Below are positions 1 through 11,006 of a DNA stretch of 64,000 bases, in pieces. The position numbers and the translations under genes are program-made. Positions within the stretch are counted from its first letter, which is position 1; each line of letters starts with the position of its first letter. The DNA lies in contig WWBZ02000002.1 in NCBI GenBank assembly GCA_011503125.2, positions 558,001 to 622,000 of the forward strand. The letters run 5' to 3'. Source of the stretch: Botryosphaeria dothidea (lineage: Eukaryota > Ascomycota > Dothideomycetes > Botryosphaeriales > Botryosphaeriaceae). The notes beneath the pieces were generated by a model. That model had not been told where the DNA came from. It searched no databases and worked only from the letters and a program-made list of their open reading frames with translations.

Positions 1-1
1 G

Positions 2-163
2 GCCCTCGAGGCCAGGACAGCGGCCGAAGCGAATTGGGAGCTTGACAAAGCCCATGATAGGGACGACAAGACGGAAGCTGAGAGTCGCATTGTGAGAGGC
101 GTCCTCCGCAACAGGCGGGAAGCTTACCACGGTTACGCGGTCGAAACAAGAGGGCTTATATAG
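2..163 (+). CDS. C-terminal end of an unidentified protein (partial, enters from left edge)
   Basis: Frame 2 is open from the first bases to a TAG at 161-163, giving 53 codons. The peptide is strongly charged and looks like a real cytosolic tail: it has an AEANWELDKAHDRDD stretch followed by basic residues (LRNRREAY) and ends in ETRGLI. I cannot name a family from this fragment. A chance open frame is possible, because it is short and the region has no neighbour to confirm it. A longer contig would decide. Confidence 0.35.
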   Translation, partial: ALEARTAAEANWELDKAHDRDDKTEAESRIVRGVLRNRREAYHGYAVETRGLI

Positions 164-2974
164 TGGTCACAACGGCGTCGCGGTCTCGGCAGCGATAAGG
201 TGGTGGAGCAGTGGAGAGCGCTGCACACGCGCGTCTTCGCGGGGCTCATTGCGATAGCCGTCGGAGACTAGGCGAAAGATAGCAGCTCGATGCTGGATGG
301 GCGGAGGTGAGAGCAGTACCTGCATCAGTGCGGAGATAACAAGATCAAAGCGGAAATCGCATGCGAGAGCAGGTGGGGATGGAAAGCTTGACGGGCTCCC
401 GTTTCCCGCGCGGGGTTTCCGAAACACGCCCACTCCTTCACCACAACATCGAGTCATGGCCCAGAGATTGCGTCCACCCGCTCCGCTCCGCTGAGATACG
501 CACGTTTGCAAGATCTCGGTGATAAGTAACAGATACTGTCAGTGTCCGATCTCGCGCGCCGATGCCGCCACTGTTCTCCGCTTGCTGGACATCTTGGTGG
601 AATTCTGGATTCCGGGCAGCGCCTCCTACCACCGAGTTCATCTCCACACCCAACGATATGGGCTTCGGCAGTTTCACCGTCGAGACAACACAATCGCTGG
701 CTTTGTTCTTCATATACATACAGGCCATCGGTACCAAGAGCGAAGGGCTACAGAGCCCACATCTTCTTGAAGACATTCCCACAGCGCCTCCTTGCCTTCT
801 CAATGCTCCCCCGCATCAATCCAATGAAGCCGCGCATGCAGGTTGCTCTCGTTCCGAATCCGAACGAGAACACTTTATGAGTCAATGCCTTTCCTCACAG
901 AGCAAAGCGGGATGTAGCCAGGAGGGAAGACGTGTGGGCGTGCTGCTAACTTCAAGAGGCAAATGCATCCGACAGACAGTCACCGTCCGCCTACATGGCA
1001 GTGAGGAGATGGCCGTGGCTTATCTAGAGGATGCGGACCTGATGAAAACAAGTGTCGCCACCGTCAGGCTAGTCATGTGACGGTTGATTCTTTGAAGATT
1101 TTGGCAGCCACTGAGCATTCGCGATTATCGAGGTAGATGCCCCTCTTGGTCATGATTACCAAAAGTCACTTTCAAATTTAGTACCTTGGGCATGCGTGAA
1201 TACGATACCCCGCTTTCTGCGTAGCTGTAGGAACTTTGATTGAAGTCTTTCGCCCCAACGAGTTACTATTCTTGAGCAGAAGCAAACCTATTTTGGTCTT
1301 GAACCATGGCCCGCCACCGCGTCCCGTTTATGCACTCTGGAGCTAGAGAGGTTAGCCATTAAGTTTGTAGGCGCGGCTATTGAAGCTGCCATCGAAATGA
1401 CTCTGCAGTGTTGGCTGCCCGATACTGCGGCCAGGGTGCGAGAGTCTTTATAGCTCTTGTTTCCTTTTTTGACGCAAGAGGTGGAATGGTTGGTTGTGCT
1501 TTTTCACCTGTTTCGCGGAACTGTCCGTCAGGCCTGCTACTTTCGGCAACTTGATGATCAGAGAAGGGATAGTCCGCGGCCTGGTTTCAGTTGCTCCCGA
1601 AGAGGCACCTTCCACTCGTCTGACATGTATCAGGCAGGCCAGCACGGCATGCACATGCCAGCCCGCAACCTGGTTTTCTATAGCCGCGAACGTCAGTCTG
1701 TTTCACGCCATCTTAGACGATACTCTGGTGATGCCGCTCTCGCCTTTTGACTTTGTTTCATCCAGGCATGTCCAGAGACTGCGGCGGCTGCGAGGCTGCG
1801 TTTCAGCCTTGTAGGGCGCTAATTGGCCACTTCGCCGCCCGCGGATGCGCTGGAAAGATTTCCAAGTATAGCTTACTCACCATGATATTTTGATAAGACT
1901 GCAGCATTAAGACAGCAGCACCGCAGAGGCACGTCGATCACGATGCCAATACGGGGTCGATCGATCCCAAGAGCATTGCAGTAGCGTGCGCCAATACGGA
2001 TAAGGAGTTGAAGCACTTGGGCGGTGAATAATCAATGCACTCGGTTTTTCTGAATGCCTCAACTCTCTGTAGTAATGCCCAAGCGGACTGGTTGCCGCGG
2101 CTCGGCAGTTTTCCTCTGCCCGCAAACCTTCTTTTAGGGCAACAGAGCGGCACCGGGAGCTCGGGCGTCTCGGCCAAGGCCGACCAGCAAAAGAAGACGG
2201 GCGTTTTTCTGGACGTTCTGCTGATGGGGTGCAGGAGCAGGTTTTAATGGACGACATGGCGACGCATGCAGATCGGCTTGGCCAGTGGATGGGGCTGAGA
2301 ACAATTCGCGAAGAAAAGGTGGGCTTGGGAGTTGTGGGGCGCCTGCTGCATGAGTGGAGTGGCACGCACAGCTGATCCCTGCCATTTCAACACCAGCTCG
2401 ACGACACGCTTAGCGGATCGGGAGTCAGGAGCTGCGAGGTCCGGCGGGATCTTCCTGGCTGGAGGCGACACGGAGGGTGGTAGCGGAGCGAACAGGCGGC
2501 GGGACCAGGCTGAGGCTCTTTCACGCTGGCGTTGTGCCGAGTGGGTTGGCAGGCGACGGACGGGCAGGGCAGGCCGACGGGTGCAGGATTAGGTTGCAGC
2601 AGAGGGTGCGGGAGGCATTTTTCGGGTCAGGCGGAATGTCAAGCGAGGCGTCCGATAAATAAATGCATCGTGCTGGAAATAATAATGGGGGTTGTTCTGC
2701 TGGGATCTCGTATCGCGCACGTGCAAGGGGCTCTATTTTTAGGCTAGGGCTGGCGGGCAGCAGCACCTCGCAGGGCCCCCGGAGCAGCAGCAGACCCCAT
2801 CCTCACCAGGCCCACTCGCTGCCCGCGACTCCACAGTCGCACTGATGGTGCACGACTGAGGCCGCACCAACGACCCCCCCGCGCGCCTCTATAATGCTCC
2901 TGCCCGGACTGACACGCTACTGCGCTCAGTCGCCGCCTTTGAATTCCCTGGCCAGCATGCGCTGCTGATGCGCA
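164..2974. other. intergenic, no supported gene
   Basis: Open frames exist on both strands but are short, overlapping and of unconvincing composition, and none shows a recognisable domain or a splice-linked continuation. The last 150 bp before 2975 are C-rich and probably hold the promoter and leader of the next gene. Confidence 0.5.
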
Positions 2975-5857
2975 ATGGAACGCGTAACCCACGGCGACGA
3001 CGCCGATGAAGACGATCTCTACAGCGACCCGCCGCCAGACAATGCCACAGAAGAGACACTCCGCCCCACGGAGCAGCCTTTGCACGACCGCGCAACGCCC
3101 CCCTCGCCGCCGCTGTCCACTGCTGCTCGCTCCTCGGCCAGCTACACGGCCACCACAGCCCGCAGCGTCGCCTCTACTGCTCTCTCCACTCTGGCAACCT
3201 CTTCGCACGCCTCGAACATGAGCCATGCCGACTCCAAGGATGCTGCCGTCTTCCGCGCCCGCCAGGCCCAGCACGCACGCCCGACCATCACTCTGCTCAA
3301 CCTTGTCTCCGACACTGCCACCTCCTCAGCCTTACCCCAGCCCTTTGGCTTCTCCATATCGCGCAAGGGTCGCATCATTGCCGTTTTCAGCACCAAGAAC
3401 ATCTGGCTGGTGCAGGCCGACAAGTTGCCCCGCACCTTCATGAGGACCTTGGAGGTCCGCCGCAAGCCCATCGCTGTCGAGGTTCTGGACGACGGTAGCT
3501 TGCTCGCCGTGCTCTCCAATCCCCACAAGGTCGATCTATACAGGCTGCAGGATGGAGATACCCATGGTTTGGAGAAGACGAAGAGCGTTATCCTGAGCGT
3601 CGATGCCACTACAATTGCCCTGTCTCCCGACGGCATGGTTCTGGCTACTGGTTACCAATATGGAATTGAGCTCGTCTCATTGGCCGAAAAGGCTTCGGAG
3701 CATGACAGGCGATCTGTGAACTGCGATCTTATGGACCATCTAGCTTTCTCAGATGATGGGCGCACTCTGCTTGCTACGACCTCTGCGAGACTACCACGTG
3801 CTACAACCGTCTTCTCAGTCCATGGCGCTTTCGACGGCCCGTTCACTGAGGATGGTGAATTGATTCCCCAGGAATGTCACGTTGCTTGGACCCGCCAGAT
3901 CCTTTTCCCCGAGAAAGCCGTCACCGCGAAGCAGGCGCTACTGCTGCCAGACACCCTTACTGGCCAGGTCAATGAGCTTTTTGCTTTCGATGCCGAGGAG
4001 GACTCGTGGGGTATCTATGACCTCGCTGGAGTGCAATTTGTGGAGACGAAGGAACCCCCTCAAGAAGTCGGGCGATATATGAGAGCCGAGTCTCTGGAAG
4101 ACGCTCTTCCTACTGTCTCTCCCGGTGCTGACCATGTTGCTGTCGCTGTCAAACAACAAGATTCAAACTCCATCTGGCTGTACAGATTACCGGATGGCTA
4201 CGAATCAAATGCTGCCGTGTACAGTGACTTACGACAGCATTCTGAACATCATACCCCCGTTGCCCCCTGCGCTTGTATATCAGTCTTGAGGCCAGAGGAT
4301 ACCTCGTCACAGGACATATCTGCCATGCGCTGGGTTTCGGGACACTCACAGGAAAACACTGAAAGACTGGTTGCTGTTGGCAATGTCGTCTGGAACACGA
4401 CCCCCGATACCCCGATCATGCCAGGGGAGTCCGCAAAGACTACAGGAATGCTGATAATGATGGACTTTGACTTCAGTCAGAGCTCCGACCCTCCTGGACA
4501 TCCAGACAGGACGGAGAAAATAGAAATCGACTTGGATGAGACGCTCCCGGGTGAGAAGTTACCTGAAGATGACATCGATTTCGAAAGAGAAGTCGAGCTT
4601 GTTCGGACCCGAACTGTGGCACAGAGGAGAGGAGAGGCGGCCCGGGCAGCAGCGAGGAACAATAGTCTACTTCGCTCTTCGGCTACGAATAGTCCTGTAT
4701 CGGCGACCCGAAATCCTCGGGTTCCTAGCCCGCTGAGTGCTCAGGTTCGTGGTGAGGATGAATCGCAGGTCGCGTTCGAAGAACCATATTCCCATGGTCA
4801 ACCTCGGTCACAGATGTCGCTGAATCGAGCGGCGACTGTTGCAGCAGCTGCACCGGCAAATCGAAGGCATCTTCGTGCACTACCGGGCCAGCCGCTTGAG
4901 TACAGACGTGCTGACGGTCTTCGTGAGATCCCACACGAGAGTGATGCGGATAATTGGGTACCTCCGCCGCCTCCGTACACTGAAAGTGCAGATCCTCCAG
5001 GGCCAGGAGCAATGAGTATCAGTTTAAGCCATCCAATGGGCGTCCCGCCTCTCCCACCCATACCGCAGTCTCCGCCGGCGCAGCACACTTCTCTTCCTCG
5101 ACTCCGAATTCCTACCATCACGCAGAGCGCAGTTGCCGATACCTTCAATCGATCTGCTCCCCCAGAGAGACCAGATAGCGGGTCCTCATCTGCTTTTGTG
5201 CCACGCACTAACACTGATCCACACTCGGCTCATCCGGTTTCTCAATCGAACTCTTCTTCCCGGTACTCTCACCCTTCCAGTCGATCGACCCGGCCATTAG
5301 TGTCGCGGCATCACACCAGTCCGACCCGACCGTCAACTTCTCCCCCTCCCACTCAGGCGTACTTTCAATTCACTCCAGCTCCGTCTTCTTCGAATCATTC
5401 GCATCCGCGATCGCGACGGAACGTAGAGCCGTCCGCCTACCAGGCCAACACACATCTGCTGCAGCCGCAGCCGCAGCAGCGGCACAACGGCACAGAAGAC
5501 CTACCTTCTCCAAGTACCGACCAGTTGGCGGCTCTCCGCCGACGGGACAGCGTCCCCACACCTGTCCCTCCTCGCAACACCCTTGGCTCTCTCGGGCTGA
5601 ATGCGCGTGCCGCGCAAAGCGCAGACGACCTGCGCGGCACTCGCAGCAACAGGCCGGGCCGCCGGGGCGTACGCGACCGCGCGAATGTGTCACGGCTGGC
5701 GACCATCCGCAGCACGAACTCTGGGAGCTCCGCTGGACGGCGGGCTAGCAGCGCCCCGAACCTGGCGGAGATCAACGCGCGGGAGAGGGAAAAGGACGGG
5801 CGCGACCGCGATCGGGTGAGGGAGGGGATGAGGAAGTTAAGGTGCGTGGTGATGTGA
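2975..5857 (+). CDS. large propeller-like protein with disordered tail and CaaX-like C-terminus
   Basis: Single-exon 960-aa protein. Residues 1-85 are acidic, then Ser/Ala/Thr rich. Residues about 95-480 look like a degenerate WD40-type beta-propeller, with repeated strands such as FGFSISRKGRIIAVFSTKNIWL and AVEVLDDGSLLAVLSNPHKV and SPDGM motifs. I believe this resembles a conserved fungal family of unknown function (DUF7165), but that is from memory. Residues about 500-940 are low-complexity Pro/Ser/Arg with SH3-like proline runs (PPPPPYTE, PPLPPIPQSPP). The end is basic and finishes MRKLRCVVM; the last four residues, CVVM, fit a CaaX prenylation box. The start at 2975 precedes an acidic N-terminus, and no upstream in-frame Met looks better. 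The sequence near the stop also resembles a splice donor (AAG/GTGCGT), so a further exon is possible. Function unknown. Confidence 0.85.
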   Translation: MERVTHGDDADEDDLYSDPPPDNATEETLRPTEQPLHDRATPPSPPLSTAARSSASYTATTARSVASTALSTLATSSHASNMSHADSKDAAVFRARQAQHARPTITLLNLVSDTATSSALPQPFGFSISRKGRIIAVFSTKNIWLVQADKLPRTFMRTLEVRRKPIAVEVLDDGSLLAVLSNPHKVDLYRLQDGDTHGLEKTKSVILSVDATTIALSPDGMVLATGYQYGIELVSLAEKASEHDRRSVNCDLMDHLAFSDDGRTLLATTSARLPRATTVFSVHGAFDGPFTEDGELIPQECHVAWTRQILFPEKAVTAKQALLLPDTLTGQVNELFAFDAEEDSWGIYDLAGVQFVETKEPPQEVGRYMRAESLEDALPTVSPGADHVAVAVKQQDSNSIWLYRLPDGYESNAAVYSDLRQHSEHHTPVAPCACISVLRPEDTSSQDISAMRWVSGHSQENTERLVAVGNVVWNTTPDTPIMPGESAKTTGMLIMMDFDFSQSSDPPGHPDRTEKIEIDLDETLPGEKLPEDDIDFEREVELVRTRTVAQRRGEAARAAARNNSLLRSSATNSPVSATRNPRVPSPLSAQVRGEDESQVAFEEPYSHGQPRSQMSLNRAATVAAAAPANRRHLRALPGQPLEYRRADGLREIPHESDADNWVPPPPPYTESADPPGPGAMSISLSHPMGVPPLPPIPQSPPAQHTSLPRLRIPTITQSAVADTFNRSAPPERPDSGSSSAFVPRTNTDPHSAHPVSQSNSSSRYSHPSSRSTRPLVSRHHTSPTRPSTSPPPTQAYFQFTPAPSSSNHSHPRSRRNVEPSAYQANTHLLQPQPQQRHNGTEDLPSPSTDQLAALRRRDSVPTPVPPRNTLGSLGLNARAAQSADDLRGTRSNRPGRRGVRDRANVSRLATIRSTNSGSSAGRRASSAPNLAEINAREREKDGRDRDRVREGMRKLRCVVM

Positions 5858-6997
5858 GGTGCGTGATGTCTGCTTCCTCTTCTGCCGACATATTTTGCCC
5901 TTGACCGGGTCTTTGTCACAATCCTCTTCTTCACCCTATCTTTATTCCTTGAACCTTTTTTTCTCGACTCTTCTTTTTTTCGGTAAAAGGACCAGGCCGT
6001 CATCTTCGTCAAACAGCACTCGTTTGTTTCTTGGTTGATTCATCTCTCGCCCAACGGTTTTTTTTTCTTGAGCATCCTTTTTTTCGAGCTCATGAGGGAA
6101 GGCGTTTCCACCCGTTTTTATCATTGGAGGCGTCTTCTCACACGCTTTTGTCTTGGGGCATATATCTTTAGCCGTTTGTGTAACGCATTCATGACTGTCG
6201 TTCAGAAAGATCCGGTGTTCACGTCCTTTATTTCTTCTTCAACTGTAAATAGAGCAAAAAAAAGGGGGCTTTCTTCTTTTTTCTTCATCCTTCACTTTTT
6301 TGTCTTTGGGTTAGTCGGTTGAAGAGATACCCTGGCGTTTTTGACGGCCTGGCGTCTTTCGTATGGTGGAAGGGAGAAATTAAGGGGGTTTTTAAGAGCT
6401 TGTGAAAGGGGATTGTCGGACTTGGGGCTGAGAATGACATTTGGTTGATTGTGGGGAAGAGAGTGGAAACGAGTAACAAAGTTGAATTGGGACGGTTGGG
6501 AGTATGGCTGGTTGGAGGCTTTTTATCTTTCCAATTTAAAGACAACTCTTATTTTCCTTGATATCCGATGGTCAATTTGTGATGATTGAAATGTGCGGCT
6601 GACTGAATGCCGACATGTTGGTGTGTGGAGAATGGAATAGATTGGCGCAGGGGTCAATTTCAGGGTACTTGGTGGAAGTGGATGCACAAATCTTGGAATT
6701 CAAGCTTTGGTGCTAATTTAGTACAAATATACATCGCACACTGGCGAACGAGAAGAATTTAATCAAAAAGAAGCTACTAACAGGTAAAAGGTAAACCAAG
6801 AATCGAATATCAACGACATCGACCTTCGCAGTCGAATCACCCTCCCCCCACTTAATCGCTCTCCAATCATGGCAAAAGGGAGGAGGGACAAACGCAAGAC
6901 TGCCCCATTCAGTCGTCACAGAATGTAAGAATTTTTCTTTCATCATATTGCTACACCGTCAACTCCATCCCATTCCTCGTCCAGTATGGTCTTCTCT
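5858..6997. other. convergent intergenic region, T-rich 3' flanks
   Basis: Lies between two gene 3' ends. The first 400 bp are rich in T tracts (around 5945-6080 and 6290), as expected of a 3' UTR and terminator region. I see no gene in it. Confidence 0.5.
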
Positions 6998-8481
6998 TCA
7001 AACGTAGATGTACTCGACCGCACAGGGGCCTTCATCTTCGCCCTCTCCGGGAGCCAGACCCTGGCCTTGACCCTGGCCCTGTTCGCCAGAAACGCCAGTG
7101 CCAAATGCAGGAGTGGAGACGGGGCCGTTACCGAAGCCGCTGGGGAATCCAGAGGGAGTGAACGGGCCGTAGTTACCTGTTGGGAATGCGGGGTCAGCAG
7201 CGCTGGGGGTGGGGATGGCTGGGGTGCTTATCGCGGGGGTTTCAGCAGCAGATGGAGTCGCAGCAGTCGGGATGGTGGTGTACGAGGCGGGTGCCTCTAC
7301 GGATGAGGAGGGGACCGTGACACCACCGTCAACAGCGGCGGAGGACGGAGCGGCCGGAGTGCTGGTGGGGAGAGCGGTGGATTCGACGGTGAGGGTGCTG
7401 CTGGAGGAGGGGAGGACGAAAGTCACGGCGCTGGAAGAGGGCGTCGCGACGGGGGCAGATGATGATGCGGGGGGCTCCTCAGTGGAAGCAGGCGCTTCGG
7501 TGGTAGATGCGGGGGCCTCGGTAGAAGAGGGGACAGCAGTGGAGGTAGGGGCCACAGAAGAAATGGGGGCGACGGACGAGCTAGCAGTCTCGGCGGTAGT
7601 GTCAGATCCAAGCTTGACCTCGAGGGCGAGGGTAGCGTCGAGAACGGCGTCCCCGTAGAAAGGCTCGGCTGGAGTGCGTGGTCAGCAGGGGATTTAGTAT
7701 CGCAATGACGGGGGGTTCTTTTACTTCCTGCGTTGCCGACGTTCACGTAGGTGTTCTCGGTGAAGACACCCTGCTTGACGAGAGCCAAAAGCCAGTCCTT
7801 GATGTCACCCTCGAAAGAGCCGGTGAACTGGGTGTCGGGCAGCAAACTGCTGACAGTGATGCCAGTGTCGTCGTTCTTGCCCTGGTAGAGCTTCCACGAA
7901 GTGCCGTAGAGGTTGTCAATAGTAGCGACAGCACCGTCGGTCCAGCCAATAGGCAGCTGGCCGCCCTCGTACTGCAGCCAGAGCATCAGCTCCTGGGCGG
8001 CGGAGCTAGTCGAGTCACCCTTAGTGTCAGAGGTCATGAAGTCGTAGCAGACGTTGCCCTTGTAGGCGGTCGTGTTGGTCCTGGTCCACTCGTAGGTGGT
8101 GGGGATAGAGCCAATGTCGCTGATACGGTTCTCCAGGTTCTGGGTCAGACCGACGAAGGAATAACCCTTGGGGACGTTGTCGGTGGACTGGACGTATTCG
8201 ATGTTCCAGGTGCTGTTCCACTTGACGGCCTGGTTACCGTTGGAGCTGGTGGTGGTGCTGACGTATCCAGTGCAGGCACTGCCTTCAATCTGGCCCGAGT
8301 TGTACATCATGTTGTAGACGATCCAGGGCGTTCCCGAGAGGATGAGCGAATCATCGGGCATGCCGCATAGGTTGGTGGCAGCTTGAGCACGCTTTTGCAT
8401 CGAGGAAAAGGTGGGAAGGGCAGAGGTCGATGTGGCAAGGGCGAGCATCGCCTGAATGGAGGAAGTCTTGAAGGACGGCAT
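6998..8481 (-). CDS. secreted GH12 endoglucanase (xyloglucanase type) with long Ser/Thr/Pro tail
   Basis: Two exons: 8481-7725 and 7668-6998. The 56-bp intron (7669-7724) has a GTAAAA donor and CCAG acceptor, and the product is 475 aa. Residues 1-23 form a signal peptide, followed by a Kex2-like KR at 30-31. The GH12 domain spans about 35-260: Trp- and Asn-rich strands, then QELMLWLQYEGG with the expected nucleophile Glu164, then AGTEPFYG with the expected acid/base Glu254. Glu254 lies right after the splice junction, so only the spliced form has both catalytic residues. GH12 enzymes cut beta-1,4-glucan or xyloglucan outside the cell. From about 265 to 475 is a Ser/Thr/Pro-Ala extension, probably O-glycosylated, ending in a Gln-Gly run and GPCAVEYIYV. 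No cellulose-binding module is visible. The Met at 8481 was chosen because it starts the signal peptide; an upstream in-frame Met adds 40 implausible residues. Confidence 0.92.
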
Positions 8482-9370
8482 AGCGGATGTGGCGAAACAA
8501 AAAATGTTTTGATGTTGGTGGGTGTAGAGAACGTGGTAGAGTAGAGCAACCAGGCTAAAGAACGGAAAGAGTATACAATACTCCCAAGAAGAGACAAACA
8601 AAGTACGTCAAAGTGCAAAGGAATGCTTCCTACCATAGTAAGAGGGGCGAGTTGCAACAGCGGGCGTTCTTATACGATCTGCTGAGCAGGCGGGATGGGG
8701 GTGGGCCCCGGAGATTTGTTTCATGAGTTGATTGGTGAGGCCGGGGGGTTGAAACAATGGCTGCACTCGGCTTCATCTATTTCGCCAGCGGGAGCCATGG
8801 CTAGCCTGATGTCAGGCTGAGAGCCTCTCGAAAATCATCTAAACATGAGGGTCATGGCGTCGCAGCCAGCGTGGCGGGCGCAGCCGCACGAAGGGCCAGA
8901 CGCATGCGGCTTCAAGCACGGCCGGCAGTTGCGGATCGCAGGTGACTTGGCGGAGTTCAGGAGGCTGAGGACTCGACTGGCGGTGGTGGGGCGGTCGCTT
9001 CCGCTGCGTACCGCGTATTGCGTGTGCCGTACAGCCGCATTTGTTTAAATAGATGATATCCGCGCAGATGGAGTTGAAGTGGGGAGAGCCGTAGTCGAGG
9101 GAGGAGCGGAGGGCTGGGGCTGAGGCGAAAGCCGCCGGACCTGCAGGTGCGCTTCATTGCCTGGCTCTTGGCGCTCGTGCTGACATAATGCGGACCCTCG
9201 CGCGTTGACGCAAGCTGGCCGGCGAGCTGCAGCTCCGCCATGCAGATGACCTCGTCCTCCATCAAAGCTTCAGCCTGGCCTTCATTTCTTATCGTGGCTC
9301 TGTTATGAGCTGCTCCCATTACTACTGAAGCTCTGGCACGCGTCTACGCTGGCCTCGCGCCTCTCCCAAC
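8482..9370. promoter_or_regulatory. divergent intergenic region between GH12 gene and ERD2
   Basis: 889 bp separating two oppositely transcribed genes, so it should contain both promoters. I see no coding region. The open frames here lack conserved features. No specific binding site is claimed. Confidence 0.5.
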
Positions 9371-10528
9371 ATGGCGTTCAACTTCAACATCTTCCGCATT
9401 CTGGGCGACCTGTCCCATGCCATCTCGCACATGATCCTCATCGCTGTCATCCACTCGAATCGGAGTGCCGAAGGTATGCCTTCGCTGTCAGACCTCTAGT
9501 TGCTATTTCACCGCTGACTCTGCCCTCTTCCGCAGGTGTTTCCCTCCTTACCCAAGTCCTCTATGTCGTCGTCTTCAGCACACGTTACATCGATCTTTTC
9601 TACACATCTCCATTCGGCGACTGGCACCGATGGTGGAACTTCGTCCTCAAGATCTACTTTATCACCACCTCCGCGTACATCGTCTTCATCATGACCCGCG
9701 TCTTTGCTCGCACAAGGGAGAGGGAGAAGGCTATGAAATTGGGCGGGTATGCAACTCTCGGAAGCTTAGTTCTGACTCCGATCATGACCGGCATCTTCAA
9801 AAAGTGGCACCCGTTCACTTTCGGCGAGGTAAGTGTGACCCGAGTCCTTCATTTCGAAAGTGGGGTTCGTTAACGGAGTTCCTGCGTAGAATCTGTGGTC
9901 CTTCTCGATCATCCTCGAATCTGTCGCCGTGCTGCCACAGCTGCTCCTGCTTCGGCAGACCAACGTGCCTACCGTTATTGATTCCTTCTACCTCGTCACG
10001 CTCGGCTCATACCGTGGCTTCTACATTCTGAACTGGCTCGTCCGCGGGTTTGGGCCGGAGCACAACTTCGATCCCATCCGCACAATCTTCGGCATCCTGC
10101 AGACCGCTCTGTATATCGATTTCGCATGGGTCTACTGGACGAGACAGCGTGTGAAGCTACGGGGCGGCGGTGTCGTCGACAGCGACGATCTGAGTCGAAG
10201 CTGGTTCGTCGGACGCCTGATGGGACGCAAGAGCACAGACGCTGACCGCGATGACTTCGACTACGATGCGGAAGCTGGAGACGTGCCCTCGCCGCAGGAG
10301 AGGCCGCGAAACAATAAGTGGGGTGCTCGCGGAATATCTGTTTCGGCAGACGAAGGCGTGCTGGATCGTGAGAACGGTCAGGCCTCGCAGCCTCTGACAG
10401 CCCCGGAAGCATTCGAGGACGATAGTGACGATGAAGGTGATCTTGGTGGCAGGTCTCACCAGAAGGCGGTGGATGAGCACGACAGCGGCGTCAGCAACGG
10501 CGCTGAATGGAGGGAAGGGCGCGACTAG
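9371..10528 (+). CDS. erd2: ER lumen protein-retaining receptor (HDEL/KDEL receptor)
   Basis: Three exons: 9371-9473, 9536-9828 and 9890-10528, with introns of 62 and 61 bp, both GT-AG; 344 aa. Residues 1-210 are a clear Erd2 fold with seven hydrophobic segments. Motifs are typical: SRSAEGVSLLTQ-like turn after TM1, YIDLF, WNFVLKIYFI, and LESVAVLPQLLLL then SFYLVTLGSYRGFYILNW. Erd2 retrieves escaped ER chaperones from the Golgi by binding their C-terminal HDEL/KDEL signals. The yeast protein is about 219 aa. This one carries an additional acidic, Ser/Asp/Gly-rich cytosolic tail of about 125 residues, ending REGRD. Splicing is required, since the unspliced frames break in both introns. Confidence 0.95.
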
Positions 10529-11006
10529 CTGGACTCATAGGGACGTTTCCTTTGGTTTTGCGGATTCTATAAATCTGTCATTCAACTTGGTTCGGCGCAT
10601 TCGGATGGAAGGTTAGTTGTAAGAGGTACAGGCAATCTGAATATCAAGATAGGTTGTGGGCAAAATACTCGAATTTAAGCAAATCCAGGATCGTGGCAAT
10701 CAGTGACAAGTGAAAAGGAGAGCATCTGTGTGCAGGCTCATCCCATCCTGACAACATCATTTGTAAGCTGCGGTAGCGCTACCAAATGTACAGCCGATCT
10801 CCCGTCTGCGGGCAGTGCTTGGGTGGGTTCCCTTCCCCTCGTTCCTTCCGGGGATAAGCGGGGTTTGGCCGAGCCCGTTGCGTCAGCACCGTTTCCTCGC
10901 CATCGTCAAGCTATCAACAAGGACCCGTTATCTCCGCTTGCTGACCCTTTGAGCCATCAGCGAAGCTCTTCAAATTCAATTTCGAGGTCCATCATCATTC
11001 ACCGAC
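10529..11006. other. intergenic region between ERD2 and the aldo-keto reductase
   Basis: 478 bp with the 3' flank of ERD2 and the promoter of the next gene. No coding potential recognised. Confidence 0.5.

Noticed and set aside
7678..8370. 230-codon plus-strand frame opposite the GH12 exon
   Set aside because: Antisense shadow of a clearly coding exon; Val/Gly/Asp-rich composition is the usual result of reading fungal coding DNA backwards.
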